In this document: positions 39,056-52,820 of the stretch, piece by piece | Layout: each line of letters starts with the position of its first letter | Position numbering within the stretch: the first letter of the stretch is position 1 | NCBI GenBank assembly: GCA_013076295.1 | Contig: RQOL01000818.1 | Location: 58,375-122,374 of the forward strand | Direction: 5' to 3' | Length of the DNA: 64,000 nt | From: Sanderia malayensis | Lineage: Eukaryota; Cnidaria; Scyphozoa; Semaeostomeae; Pelagiidae | The notes under the pieces: model-generated | What the model was told of the DNA's origin: nothing | Seen by the model: only the letters and a program-made list of their open reading frames with translations | Database searches by the model: none | Position numbers and translations under genes: made by a program

Positions 39056-42000
39056 TGTCAGCATCTTTTTGGATGCAATTGTCATTTTCATTCTCGATGA
39101 CATATTCATCGTAAAATTCAACTTCATTGTGCACCACAGATTCGCCACAGTTAGTAGCTCCCTTGTTAATGTCAATTTCATCGTGATATTGAACTTCATT
39201 GCCGTCCACATACTCGATGCAGCTGTTAGTTTCATTGTTAATGTCAATCTCATCGTAATATTCATCTTCATTGTCCTCCACAATCACGACGCAGTTGTCA
39301 TTATCTTCCTCAATGCCACATTCATCTTATTATCTTTGCCATTCGATGTCAGCATCTTTTTGGATGCAATTGTCATTTTCATTCTCGATGACATATTCAT
39401 CGTAAAATTCATTTTCATTGTCCTCCACAAACACGACGCAGTTGTCATTATCTTCCTCAATGCCACATTTATCTTATTATCTTTGCAATTCGATGTCAGC
39501 ATCTTTTTGGATGCAATTGTCATTTTCATTCTCGATGACATAGTCATCGTATAATTCATCTTCATTGTCATCCACAAACACGACGCAGTTGTCATTATCT
39601 TCCTCAATGCCATATTCATCTCGTTATTTTTGCAATTCGATGTCAGCCTCATTTTGGATGCGATTGTCACTTTCATTCTCGATGACATAGTCATCGCAAA
39701 ATTCATCTTCATTGTCCTCCACACACACGACGCAGTTGTCGTTATCTTCCTCAATGCCATATTCATCTTATTATTTTTGCAATTCGATGTCAGCCTCATT
39801 TTGGATGCAATTGTCACTTTCATTCTCGATGAATAATTCATCGTAAAATTCAACTTCATTGTGCACCACAGATTCGCCACATTTAGTAGCTCCCTTGTTA
39901 ATGTCAATTTCATCGTGATATTGAACTTCATTGCCGTCCACATACTCGATGCAGCTGTTAGTTTCATTGTTAATGTCAATCTCATCGTAATATTCATCTT
40001 CATTGTCCTCCACAATCACGACGCAGTTGTCATTATCTTCCTCAATGCCACATTCATCTTATTATCTTTGCCATTCGATGTCAGCATCTTTTTGGATGCA
40101 ATTGTCATTTTCATTCTCGATGACATATTCATCGTAAAATTCATTTTCATTGTCCTCCACAAACACGACGCAGTTGTCATTATCTTCCTCAATGCCACAT
40201 TTATCTTATTATCTTTGCAATTCGATGTCAGCATCTTTTTGGATGCAATTGTCATTTTCATTCTCGATGACATAGTCATCGTATAATTCATCTTCATTGT
40301 CATCCACAAACACGACGCAGTTGTCATTATCTTCCTCAATGCCATATTCATCTCGTTATTTTTGCAATTCGATGTCAGCCTCATTTTGGATGCGATTGTC
40401 ACTTTCATTCTCGATGACATAGTCATCGCAAAATTCATCTTCATTGTCCTCCACACACACGACGCAGTTGTCGTTATCTTCCTCAATGCCATATTCATCT
40501 TATTATTTTTGCAATTCGATGTCAGCCTCATTTTGGATGCAATTGTCACTTTCATTCTCGATGACATATTCATCGTGAAATTCATCTTCATTGTCCTCCA
40601 CAAACACGACGCAGTTGTCATTATCTTCCTCAATGCCATATTCATCTCATTAATTTTGCAATTCGATGTCAGCCTCATTTTGGATGCAATTGTCACTTTC
40701 ATTCTCGATGACATATTCATCGAAAAAATCATCTTCATTGTCATCCACAAACACGACGCAGTTGTCATTATCTTCCTCAATGCCATATTCATCTTATTTT
40801 TTTTGCAATTCGATGTCAGCCTCATTTTGGATACAATTGTCACTTTCATTCTCCATGAATAATTCATCGTAAAATTCAACTTCATTGTGCACCACAGATT
40901 CGCCACAGTTAGTAGCTCCCTTGTTAATGTCAATTTCATCGTGATATTGAACTTCATTGTCGTCCACATACTCGATGCAGCTGTTAGTTTCATTGTTAAT
41001 GTCAATCTCATCGTAATATTCATCTTCATTGTCCGCCACAAACACGACGCAGTTGTCATTATCTTCCTCAATGCCACATTCATCTTATTATTTTTGCAAT
41101 TCGATGTCAGCCTCAATTTGGATGCAATTGTCACTTTCATTCTCGATGACATATTCATCGTAAAATTCATCTTCATTGTCCTCCACAACACGACGCAGTT
41201 GTCATTATCTTCCTCAATGCCATATTCATCTTATTATTTTTGCAATTCGATGTCAGCCTCATTTTGGATGCAATTGTCACTTTCATTCTCGATGAATAAT
41301 TCATCGTAAAATTCAACTTCATTGTGCACCACAGATTCGCCACAGTTAGTAGCTCCCCTGTTAATGTCAATTTCATCGTGATATTGAACTTCATTGTCGT
41401 CCACATACTCGATGCAGCTGTTAGTTTCATTGTTAATGTCAATCTCATCGTAATATTCATCTTCATTGTCCTCCACAATCACGACGCAGTTGTCATTATC
41501 TTCCTCAATGCCACATTCATCTTATTATCTTTGCAATTCGATGTCAACATCTTTTTGGATGCAATTGTCATTTTCATTCTCGATGACATATTCATCGTAA
41601 AATTCATTTTCATTGTCCTCCACAAACACGACGCAGTTGTCATTATCTTCCTCAATGCCACATTCATCTTATTATCTTTGCAATTCGATGTCAGCATCTT
41701 TTTGGATGCAATTGTCATTTTCATTCTCGATGACATAGTCATCGTATAATTCATCTTCATTGTCATCCACAAACACGACGCAGTTGTCATTATCTTCCTC
41801 AATGCCATATTCATCTCGTTATTTTTGCAATTCGATGTCAGCCTCATTTTGGATGCAATTGTCATTTTCATTCTCGATGACATATTCATCGCAAAATTCA
41901 CCTTCATTGTCCTGCACACACACGACGCACTTGTCATTATCTTCCTCAATGCCATATTCATCTTATTATTTTTGCAATTCGATGTCAGCCTCATTTCGGA

Positions 42001-45000
42001 TGCGATTGTCACTTTCATTCTCGATGACATATTCATCACAAAATTCACCTTCATTGTCCTCCACACACACGACGCAGTTGTCATTATCTTCCTCAATGCC
42101 ATATTCATCTTATTATTTTTGCAATTCGATGTCAGCCTCATTTTGGATGCGATTGTCACTTTCATTCTCGATGACATAGTCATCGCAAAATTCATCTTCA
42201 TTCTCCTCCACACACACGACGCAGTTGTCGTTATCTTCCTCAATGCCATATTCATCTTATTATTTTTGCAAATCGATGTCAGCCTCATTTTGGATGCAAT
42301 TGTCACTTTCATTCTCGATGACATATTCATCGTGAAATTCATCTTCATTGTCCTCCACAAACACGACGCAGTTGTCATTATCTTCCTCAATGCCATATTC
42401 ATCTCATTAATTTTGCAATTCGATGTCAGCCTCATTTTGGATGCAATTGTCACTTTCATTCTGGATGACATATTCATCGAAAAAATCATCTTCATTGTCC
42501 ACCACAGATTCGACACAGTTATTAGCTTCATTGTTAATGTCAATCTCATCGTGATATTGAACTTCATTGTCGTCCACATACTCGATGCAGCTGTTAGTTT
42601 CATTGTTAATGTCAATCTCATCGCAATATTCATCTTCATTGTCCTCCACAAACACGACGCAGTTGTCATTATCTTCCTCCATGCCATATTCATCTTATTA
42701 TTTTTGCAATTCGATGTGAGCCTCATTTTGGATGCAATTGTCACTTTCATTCTCGATGTCATATTCATCGTAAAATTCATCTTCATTGTCCTCCACAAAC
42801 ACGACGCAGTTGTCATTATCTTCCTCCATGCCATATTCATCTTATTATTTTTGCAATTCGATGTGAGCCTCATTTTGGATGCAATTGTCACTTTCATTCT
42901 CGATGTCATATTCATCGTAAAATTCATCTTCATTGTCCTCCACAAACACGACGCAGTTGTCATTATCTTCCTCAATGCCATATTCATCTTATTATTTTTG
43001 CATTTCGATGTCAGCCTCATTTTGGATGCAATTGTCATTTTCATTCTCGTTGACATATTTATCGTGAAATTCATCTTCACTGTTCTCCATAAACACGACG
43101 CAGTTTTCATTATCTTACTCAATGCCATATTCATCTTATTAGTTTTTGCAATTCGATGTGAGCCTCATTTTGGATGCAATTGTCACTTTCATTCTCGATG
43201 ACATATTCATCGTGAAATTCATCTTCATTGTCCTCCACAAACACGACGCAGTTGTCATTATCTTCCTCAATCCCATATTCATCTCATTAATTTTGCAATT
43301 CGATGTCAGCCTCATTTTGGATGCAATTGTCACTTTCATTCTCGATGACATATTCATCGTAATATTCATCTTCATTGTCCTCCACAAACACGACGCAGTT
43401 GTCATTATCTTCCTCAGTGCCATATTCATCATATTATCTTCGCTATTCGATGTCAGCCTCTTTTTGGATGCAATTCTCACTTTCATTCTCGATGACATAT
43501 TCATCGTGAAATTCATTTTCATTGTCCTCCACAATTACGACGCAGTTGTCATTATCTTCCTCAATGCCATATTCATCTCATTATTTTTGCAATTCGATGT
43601 CAGCCTCATTTTGGATGCAATTGTCATTTTCCTTCTCGATGACATATTCATCTAAAAAATCATCTTCTTTGTCCACCACAGATTCGACACAGTTATTAGC
43701 TTCATTTTTAATGTCAATCTCATCGTGATATTGAACTTCATTGTCGTCCACATACTCGATGCAGCTGTTAGTTTCATTGTTAATGTCAATCTCATCGTAA
43801 TATTCATCTTCATTGTCCTCCACAAACACGACGCAGTTGTCATTATCTTCCTCAATGCCATATTCATCTTATTATTTTTGCAATTCGACGTGAGCCTCAT
43901 TTTGGATGCAATTGTCACTTTCATTCTCGAAGACATATTCATCGTAAAATTCATCTTCATTGTCCTCCACACACACGACGCCGTTGTCATTATCTTCCTC
44001 AATGCCATATTCATCTTATTATTTTTGCATTTCGATGTCAGCCTCATTTTGGATGCAATTGTCATTTTCATTCTCGAGGACATATTTATCGTGAAATTCA
44101 TTTTCATTGTCCTCCATCGTAAAATTCATCCTCATTGTCCACCACAGATTCGACACAGTTAGTAGCTTCATTGTTAATGTCAATCTCATCGTGATATTGA
44201 ACTTCATTGTCGTCCACATACTCGATGCAGCTGTTAGTTTCATTGTTAATGTCAATCTCATCGTAATATTCATCTTCATTGTCCCCCACAAACACGACGC
44301 AGTTGTCATTATCTTCCTCAATGCCACATTCATCTTATTATTTTTGCAATTCGATGTCAGCCTCAATTTGGATGCAATTGTCACTTTCATTCTCGATGAC
44401 ATATTCATCGTAAAATTCATCTTCATTGTCCTCCATAAACACGACGCAGTTGTCATTATCTTCCTCAATGCCACATTCATCTTATTATTTTTGCAATTCG
44501 ATGTCAGCCTCATTTTGGATGCAATTGTCACTTTCATTCTCGATGAATAATTCATCGTAAAATTCAACTTCATTGTGCACCACAGATTCGCCACAGTTAG
44601 TAGCTCCCTTGTTAATGTCAATCTCATCGTAATATTCATCTTCATTGTCCTCCACAATCACGACGCAGTTGTCATTATCTTCCTCAATGCCATATTCATC
44701 TTATTATTTTTGCAATTCGATGTCAGCCTCATTTTGGATGCAATTGTCATTTTCATTCTCGAGGACATATTTATCGTGAAATTCATCTTCATTGTCCTCC
44801 ACAAACACGACGCAGTTGTCATTATCTTCCTCAATGCCACATTCATCTTATTATTTTTGCAATTCGATGTCAGCATCTTTTTGGATGCAATTGTCATTTT
44901 CATTCTCGATGACATATTCATGGAAAAAATCATCTTCATTGTCCACCACAGATTCGACACAGTTATTAGCTTCATTGTTAATGTCAATCTCATCGTGATA

Positions 45001-48000
45001 TTGAACTTCATTGTCGTCCACATACTCGATGCAGCTGTTGGTTTCATTGTTAATGTCAATCTCATCGCAATATTCATCTTCATTGTCCTCCACAAACACG
45101 ACGCAGTTGTCATTATCTTCCTCAATGCCATATTCATCTTATTATTTTTGCAATTCGATGTGAGCCTCATTTTGGATGCAATTGTCACTTTCATTCTCGA
45201 AGACATATTCATCGTAAAATTCATCTTCATTGTCCTCCACACACACGACGCAGTTGTCATTATCTTCCTCAATGCCATATTCATCTTATTATTTTTGCAT
45301 TTCGATGTCAGCCTCATTTTGGATGCAATTGTCATTTTCATTCTCGAGGACATATTTATCGTGAAATTCATCTTCATTGTCCTCCACAAACACGACGCAG
45401 TTTTCATTATCTTCCTCAATGCCATATTCATCTTATTAGTTTTTGCAATTCGATGTGAGCCTCATTTTGGATGCAATTGTCACTTTCATTGTCGATGAAT
45501 AATTCATCGTAAAATTCATCCTCATTGTCCACCACAGATTCGACACAGTTAGTAGCTTCATTATTAATGTCAATCTCATCGTGATATTGAACTTCATTGT
45601 CGTCCACATACTCGATGCAGCTGTTAGTTTCATTGTTAATGTCAATCTCATCGTAATATTCATCTTCATTGTCCCCCACAAACACGACGCAGTTGTCATT
45701 ATCTTCCTCAATGCCACATTCATCTTCTTATTTTTGCAATTCGATGTCAGCCTCAATTTGGATGCAATTGTCACTTTCATTCTCGATGACATATTCATCG
45801 TAAAATTCATCTTCATTGTCCTCCACCAACACGACGCAGTTGTCATTATCTTCCTCAATGCCATATTCATCTTATTATTTTTGCAATTCGATGTCAGCCT
45901 CATTTTGGATGCAATTGTCACTTTCATTCTCGATGAATAATTCATCGTAAAATTCAACTTCATTGTGCACCACAGATTCGCCACAGTTAGTAGCTCCCTT
46001 GTTAATGTCAATTTCATCGTGATATTGAGCTTCATTGCCGTCCACATACTCGATGCAGCTGTTAGTTTCATTGTTAATGTCATTCTCATCGTAATATTCA
46101 TCTTCATTGTCCTCCACACACACGACGCACTTGTCATTATCTTCCTCAATGCCATATTCATCTTATTATTTCTGCAATTCGATGTCAGCCTCATTTTGGA
46201 TGCGATTGTCACTTTCATTCTCGATGACATATTCATCGCAAAATTCACCTTCATTGTCCTCCACACACACGACGCAGTTGTCATTATCTTCCTCAATGCC
46301 ATATTCATCTTATTATTTTTGCAATTCGATGTCAGCCTCATTTTGGATGCGATTGTCACTTTCATTCTCGATGACATAGTCATCGCAAAATTCATCTTCA
46401 TTGTCCTCCACACACACGACGCAGTTGTCGTTATCTTCCTCAATGCCATATTCATCTTTTTATTTTTGCAATTCGATGTCAGCCTCATTTTGGATGCAAT
46501 TGTCACTTTCATTCTCGATGACATATTCATCGTGAAATTCATCTTCATTGTCCTCCACAAACACGACGCAGTTGTCATTATCTTCCTCAATGCCATATTC
46601 ATCTCATTAATTTTGCAATTCGATGTCAGCCTCATTCTGGATGCAATTGTCACTTTCATTCTCGATGACATATTCATCGAAAAAATCATCTTCATTGTCC
46701 ACCACAGATTCGACACAGTTATTAGCTTCATTGTTAATGTCAATCTCATCGTGATATTGAACTTCATTGTCGTCCACATACTCGATCCAGCTGTTAGTTT
46801 CATTGTTAATGTCAATCTCATCGTAATATTCATCTTCATTGTCCCCCACAAACACGACGCAGTTGTCATTATCTTCCTCAATGCCACATTCATCTTATTA
46901 TTTTTGCAATTCGATGTCAGGCTCAATTTGGATGCAATTGTCACTTTCATTCTCGATGACATATTCATCGTAAAATTCATCTTCATTGTCCTCCACAAAC
47001 ACGACGCAGTTGTCATTATCTTCCTCAATGCCATATTCATCTTATTATTTTTGCAATTCGATGTCAGCCTCATTTTGGATGCAATTGTCACTTTCATTCT
47101 CGATGAAAAATTCATCGTAAAATTCAACTTCATTGTGCACCACAGATTCGCCACAGTTAGTAGCTCCCTTGTTAATGTCAATCTCATCGTAATATTCATC
47201 TTCATTGTCCTCCACACACACGACGCAGTTGTCATTATCTTCCTCAATGCCATATTCATCTTATTATTTTTGCATTTCGATGTCAGTCTCTATATGGATG
47301 CAATTGTCATTTTCATTCTCGAGGACATATTTATCGCGAAATTCATCTTCATTGTCATTCACAAACACGACGCAGTTGTCATTATCTTCCTCAATGCGAT
47401 ATTCATCTTATTATTTTTGCAATTCGATGTCAGCCTCATTTTGGATGCAATTGTCACTTTCATTCTCGATGAATAATTCATCGTAAAATTCAACTTCATT
47501 GTGCACCACAGATTCGCCACAGTTAGTAGCTCCCTTGTTAATGTCAATCTCATCGTGATATTGAACTTCATTGTCGTCCACATACTCGATGCAGCTGTTA
47601 GTTTCATTGTTAATGCCAATCTCATCGTACTATTCATCTTCATTGTCCCCCACAAACACGATGCCGTTGTCATTATCTTCCTCAATGCCACATTCATCTT
47701 ATTATTTTTGCAATTCGATGTCAGCCTCAGTTTAGATGCAATTGTCACTTTCATTCTCGATGACATATTCATCGTAAATTTCATCTTCATTGTCCACCAC
47801 AAACCCGACGCAGTTGTCATTATCCTCCTCAATGCCATATTCATCTTACTATTTTTGCAATTCGATGTCAGCCTGATTTTGGATGCGATTGTCACTTTCA
47901 TTCTCGATGACATATTCGTCGCAAAATTCATCTTCATTGTCCTCCACAAACACGACGCAGTTGTCATTATCTTTCTCAATGCCATATTCATCTCATTATT

Positions 48001-48749
48001 TTTGCATTTCGATGTCAGCCTCATTTTGGATGCAATTGTCAATTTAATTCTCGAGGACATATTTATCGTGAAATTCATCTTCATTGTCCTCCACAAACAC
48101 GACGCAGTTTTCATTATCTTCCTCAATGCCATATTCATCTTATTAGTTTTTGCAATTCGATGTGAGCCTCATTTTGGATGCAATTGTCACTTTCATTCTC
48201 GATGAATAATTCATCGTAAAATTCATCCTTATTGTCCACCACAGATTCGACACAGTTAGTAGCTTCATTGTTAATGTCAATCTCATCGTGATATTGAACT
48301 TCATTGTCGTCCACATACTCGATGCAGCTGTTAGTTTCATTGTTAATGTCAATCTCATCGTAATAATCATCTTCATTGTCCCCACAAACACGACGCAGTT
48401 GTCATTATCTTCCTCAATGCCACATTCATCTTATTATTTTTGCAATTCGATGTCAGCCTCAATTTGGATGCAATTGTCACTTTCATTCTCGATGACATAT
48501 TCATCGTAAAATTCATCTTCATTGTCGTCCACAAACACGACGCAGTTGTCATTATCTTCCTCAATGCCATATTCATCTTATTATTTTTGCAATTCGATGT
48601 CAGCCTCATTTTGGATGCAATTGTCACTTTCATTCTCGATGAATAATTCATCGTAAAATTCAACTTCATTGTGCACCACAGACTCGCCACAGTTAGTAGC
48701 TCCCTTGTTAATGTCAATCTCATCGTGATATTGAACTTCATTGTCGTCC

Positions 48750-51700
48750 ACATACTCGATCAGCTGTTAGTTCATTGTTAATGTCATCTCATCGTAATAT
48801 TCATCTTCATTGTCCTCCACAATCACGACGCAGTTGTCATTATCTTCCTCAATGCCACATTCATCTTATTATCTTTGCAATTCGATGTCAGCATCTTTCT
48901 GGATGCAATTGTCATTTTCATTCTCGATGACATAGTCATCGTATAATTCATCTTCATTGTCATCCACAAACACGACGCAGTTGTCATTATCTTCCTCAAT
49001 GCCATATTCATCTCGTTATTTTTGCAATTCGATGTCAGCCTCATTTTGGATGCAATTGTCATTTTCATTCTCGATGACATATTCATCGCAAAATTCACCT
49101 TCATTGTCCTCCACACACACGACGCAGTTGTCATTATCTTCCTCAATGCCATATTCATCTTATTATTTTTGCAATTCGATGTCAGCCTCATTTTGGATGC
49201 GATTGTCACTTTCATTCTCGATGACATATTCATCGCAAAATTCACCTTCATTGTCCTCCACACACACGACGCAGTTGTCATTATCTTCCTCAATGCCATA
49301 TTCATCTTATTATTTTTGCAATTCGATGTCAGCCTCATTTTGGATGCGATTGGTCACTTTCATTCTCGATGGACATATTCATCGCAGAATTCATCTTCAT
49401 TGTCCTCCACACACACGACGCAGTTGTCGTTATCTTCCTCAATACCATATTCATCTTATTATTTTTGCAATTCGATGTCAGCCTCATTTTGGATGCAATT
49501 GTCACTTTCATTCTCGATGACATATTCATCGTGAAATTCATCTTCATTGTCTCCACAAACACGACGCAGTTGTCATTATCTTCCTCAATGCCATATTCAT
49601 CTCATTAATTTTGCAATTCGATGTCAGCCTCATTTTGGATGCAATTGTCACTTTCATTCTCGATGACATATTCATCGAAAAAATCATCTTCATTGTCCAC
49701 CACAGATTCGACACAGTTATTAGCTTCATTGTTAATGTCAATCTCATCGTCATATTGAACTTCATTGTCGTCTACATACTCGATGCAGCTGTTAGTTTCA
49801 TTGTTAATGTCAATCTCATCGCAATATTCATCTTCATTGTCCTCCACAAACACGACGCAGTTGTCATTATCTTCCTCCATGCCATATTCATCTCATTAAT
49901 TTTGCAATTCGATGTCAGCCTCATTTTCGATGCAATTGTCACTTTGATTCTCGATGACATATTCATCGAAAAAATCATCTTCATTGTCCACCACAGATTC
50001 GACACAGTTATTAGCTTCATTGTTAATGTCAATCTCATCGTGATATTGAACTTCATTGTCGTCCACATACTCGATGCAGCTGTTAGTTTCATTGTTAATG
50101 TCAATCTCAGTAATATTCATCTTCATTGTCCTCCACAAACACGACGCAGTTGTCATTATGTTCCTCAATGCCATATTCATCTTATTATATTTGCAATTCG
50201 ATGTCAGCCTCATTTTGGATGCGATTGTCACTTTCATTCTCGATGACATATTCATCGTGAAATTCATCTTCACTGTCCTCCACAAACAGGACGCAGTTTT
50301 CATTATCTTCCTCAATGCGATATTCATCTTATTATTTTTGCAATTCGATGTCAGCCTCATTTTGGATGCAATTGTCACTTTCATTCTCGATGAATAATTC
50401 ATCGTAAAATTCAACTTCATTGTGCACCACAGATTCGCCACAGTTAGTAGCTCCCTTGTTAATGTCAATCTCATCGTGATATTGATTCATTGTCGTCCAC
50501 ATACTCGATGCAGCTGTTAGTTTCATTGTTAATGCCAATCTCATCGTAATATTCATCTTCATTGTCCTCCACAATCACGACGCAGTTGTCATTATCTTCC
50601 TCAATGCCACATTCATCTTATTATCTTTGCAATTCGATGTCAGCATCTTTCTGGATGCAATTGTCATTTTCATTCTCGATGACATAGTCATCGTAAATTC
50701 ATCTTCATTGTCATCCACAAACACGACGCAGTTGTCATTATCTTCCTCAATGCCATATTCATCTCGTTATTTTTGCAATTCGATGTCAGCCTCATTTTGG
50801 ATGCAATTGTCATTTTCATTCTCGATGACATATTCATCGCAAATTCATCTTCATTGTCCTCCACACACACGACGCAGTTGTCATTATCTTCCTCAATGCC
50901 ATATTCATCTTATTATTTTTGCAATTCGATGTCAGCCTCATTTTGGATGCGATTGTCACTTTCATTCTCGATGACATATTCATCGCAAAATTCACCTTCA
51001 TTGTCCTCACACACACGACGCAGTTGTCATTATCTTCCTCAATGCCATATTCATCTTATTATTTTGCAATTCGATGTCAGCCTCATTTTGGATGCGAATT
51101 GTCACTTTCATTCTCGATGACATATTCATCGCAGAATTCATCTTCATTGTCCTCCACACAAACGACGCAGTTGTCTTATCTTCCTCAATGCCATATTCAT
51201 CTTATTATTTTGCAATTCGATGTCAGCCTCATTTTGGATGCAATTGTCACTTTCATTCTCGATGACATATTCATCGTGAAATTCATCTTCATTGTCCTCC
51301 ACAAACACGACGCAGTTGTCATTATCTTCCTCAATGCCATATTCATCTCATTAATTTTGCAATTCGATGTCAGCCTCATTTTGGATGCAATTGTCACTTT
51401 CATTCTCGATGACATATTCATCGAAAAAATTCATCTTCATTGTCCACCACAGATTCGACACAGTTATTAGCTTCATTGTTAATGTCAATCTCATCGTCAT
51501 ATTGAACTTCATTGTCGTCCACATACTCGATGCAGCTGTTAGTTTCATTGTTAATGTCAATCTCATCGCAATATTCATCTTCATTGTCCTCCACAAACAC
51601 GACGCAGTTGTCATTATCTTCTCATGCCATATTCATCTCATTATTTTGCAATTCGATGTCAGCCTCATTTTCGATGCAATTGTCACTTTGATTCTCGATG

Positions 51701-52820
51701 ACATATTCATCGAAAAAATCATCTTCATTGTCCACACAGATTCGACACAGTTATTAGCTTCATTGTTAATGTCAATCTCATCGTGATATTGAACTTCATT
51801 GTCGTCCACATACTCGATGCAGCTGTTAGTTTCATTGTTAATGTCAATCTCATCGTAATATTCATCTTCATTGTCCTCCACAAACACGACGCAGTTGTCA
51901 TTATTTCCTCAATGCCATATTCATCTATTATATTTGCAATTCGATGTCAGCCTCATTTTGGATGCGATTGTCACTTTCATTCTCGATGACATATTCATCG
52001 TGAAATTCATCTTCACTGTCCTCCACAAACAGGACGCAGTTTTCATTATCTTCCTCAATGCGATATTCATCTTATTATTTTTGCAATTCGATGTCAGCCT
52101 CATTTTGGATGCAATTGTCACTTTCATTCTCGATGAATAATTCATCTAAAATTCAACTTCATTGTGCACCACAGATTCGCCACAGTTAGTAGCTCCTTGT
52201 TAATGTAATCTCATCGTGATATTGAACTTCATTTCGTCCACATACTCGATGCAGCTGTTAGTTTCATTGTTAATGCCAATCTCATCGTAATATTCATCTT
52301 CATTGTCCTCCACAATCACGACGCAGTTGTCATTATCTTCCTCAATGCCACATTCATCTTATTATCTTTGCAATTCGATGTCAGCATCTTTTTGGATGCA
52401 ATTGTCATTTTTATTCTCGATGACATATTCATCGTGAAATCATTTTCATTGTCCTCCACAAACACACGCGCAGTTGTCATTACCTTCCTCAATGCCACAT
52501 TCATCTTATTATCTTTGCAATTCGATGTCAGCATCTTTTTGGATGCAATTGTCATTTTCATTCTCGATGACATAGTCATCTTATAATTCATCTTCATTGT
52601 CATCCACAAACACGACGCAGTTGTCATTATCTTCCTCAATGCCATATTCATCTTATTATTTTTGCATTTCGATGTCAGCCTCTATATGGATGCAATTGTC
52701 ATTTTCATTCTCGAGGACATATTTATCGTGAAATTCATCTTCATTGTCCTCCACAAACACGACGCAGTTTTCATTATCTTCCTCAATGCCATATTCATCT
52801 TATTAGTTTTTGCAATTTCG
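48750..52820. repeat. Satellite stretch dense in one-base losses and gains
   Basis: The same modules are present, but single bases are lost or gained every hundred bases or so. Examples: CTCGATCAGCTG near 48760 (a G lost), ATTGGTCAC near 49350 (a G gained), ATTGTCTCCAC near 49548 (a C lost), GCAAATTC near 50840 (an A lost), CTTCTCATGCC near 51620 (two bases lost) and GCAATTTCG near 52813 (a T gained). Comparable copies elsewhere lack these. All long frames break here. The likeliest cause is weak consensus in a hard-to-map repeat; a poorly homogenised old copy is the alternative. Confidence 0.7.

Noticed and set aside
45436..47259. Long minus-strand frame of about 607 codons (and similar 487-600 codon frames) as a real basic protein
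   Set aside because: It is a shifted frame of the acidic repeat, made only of the same 49-residue pattern, with a start chosen by chance and ends set by frame-shifting units. No promoter or splice signals are evident.
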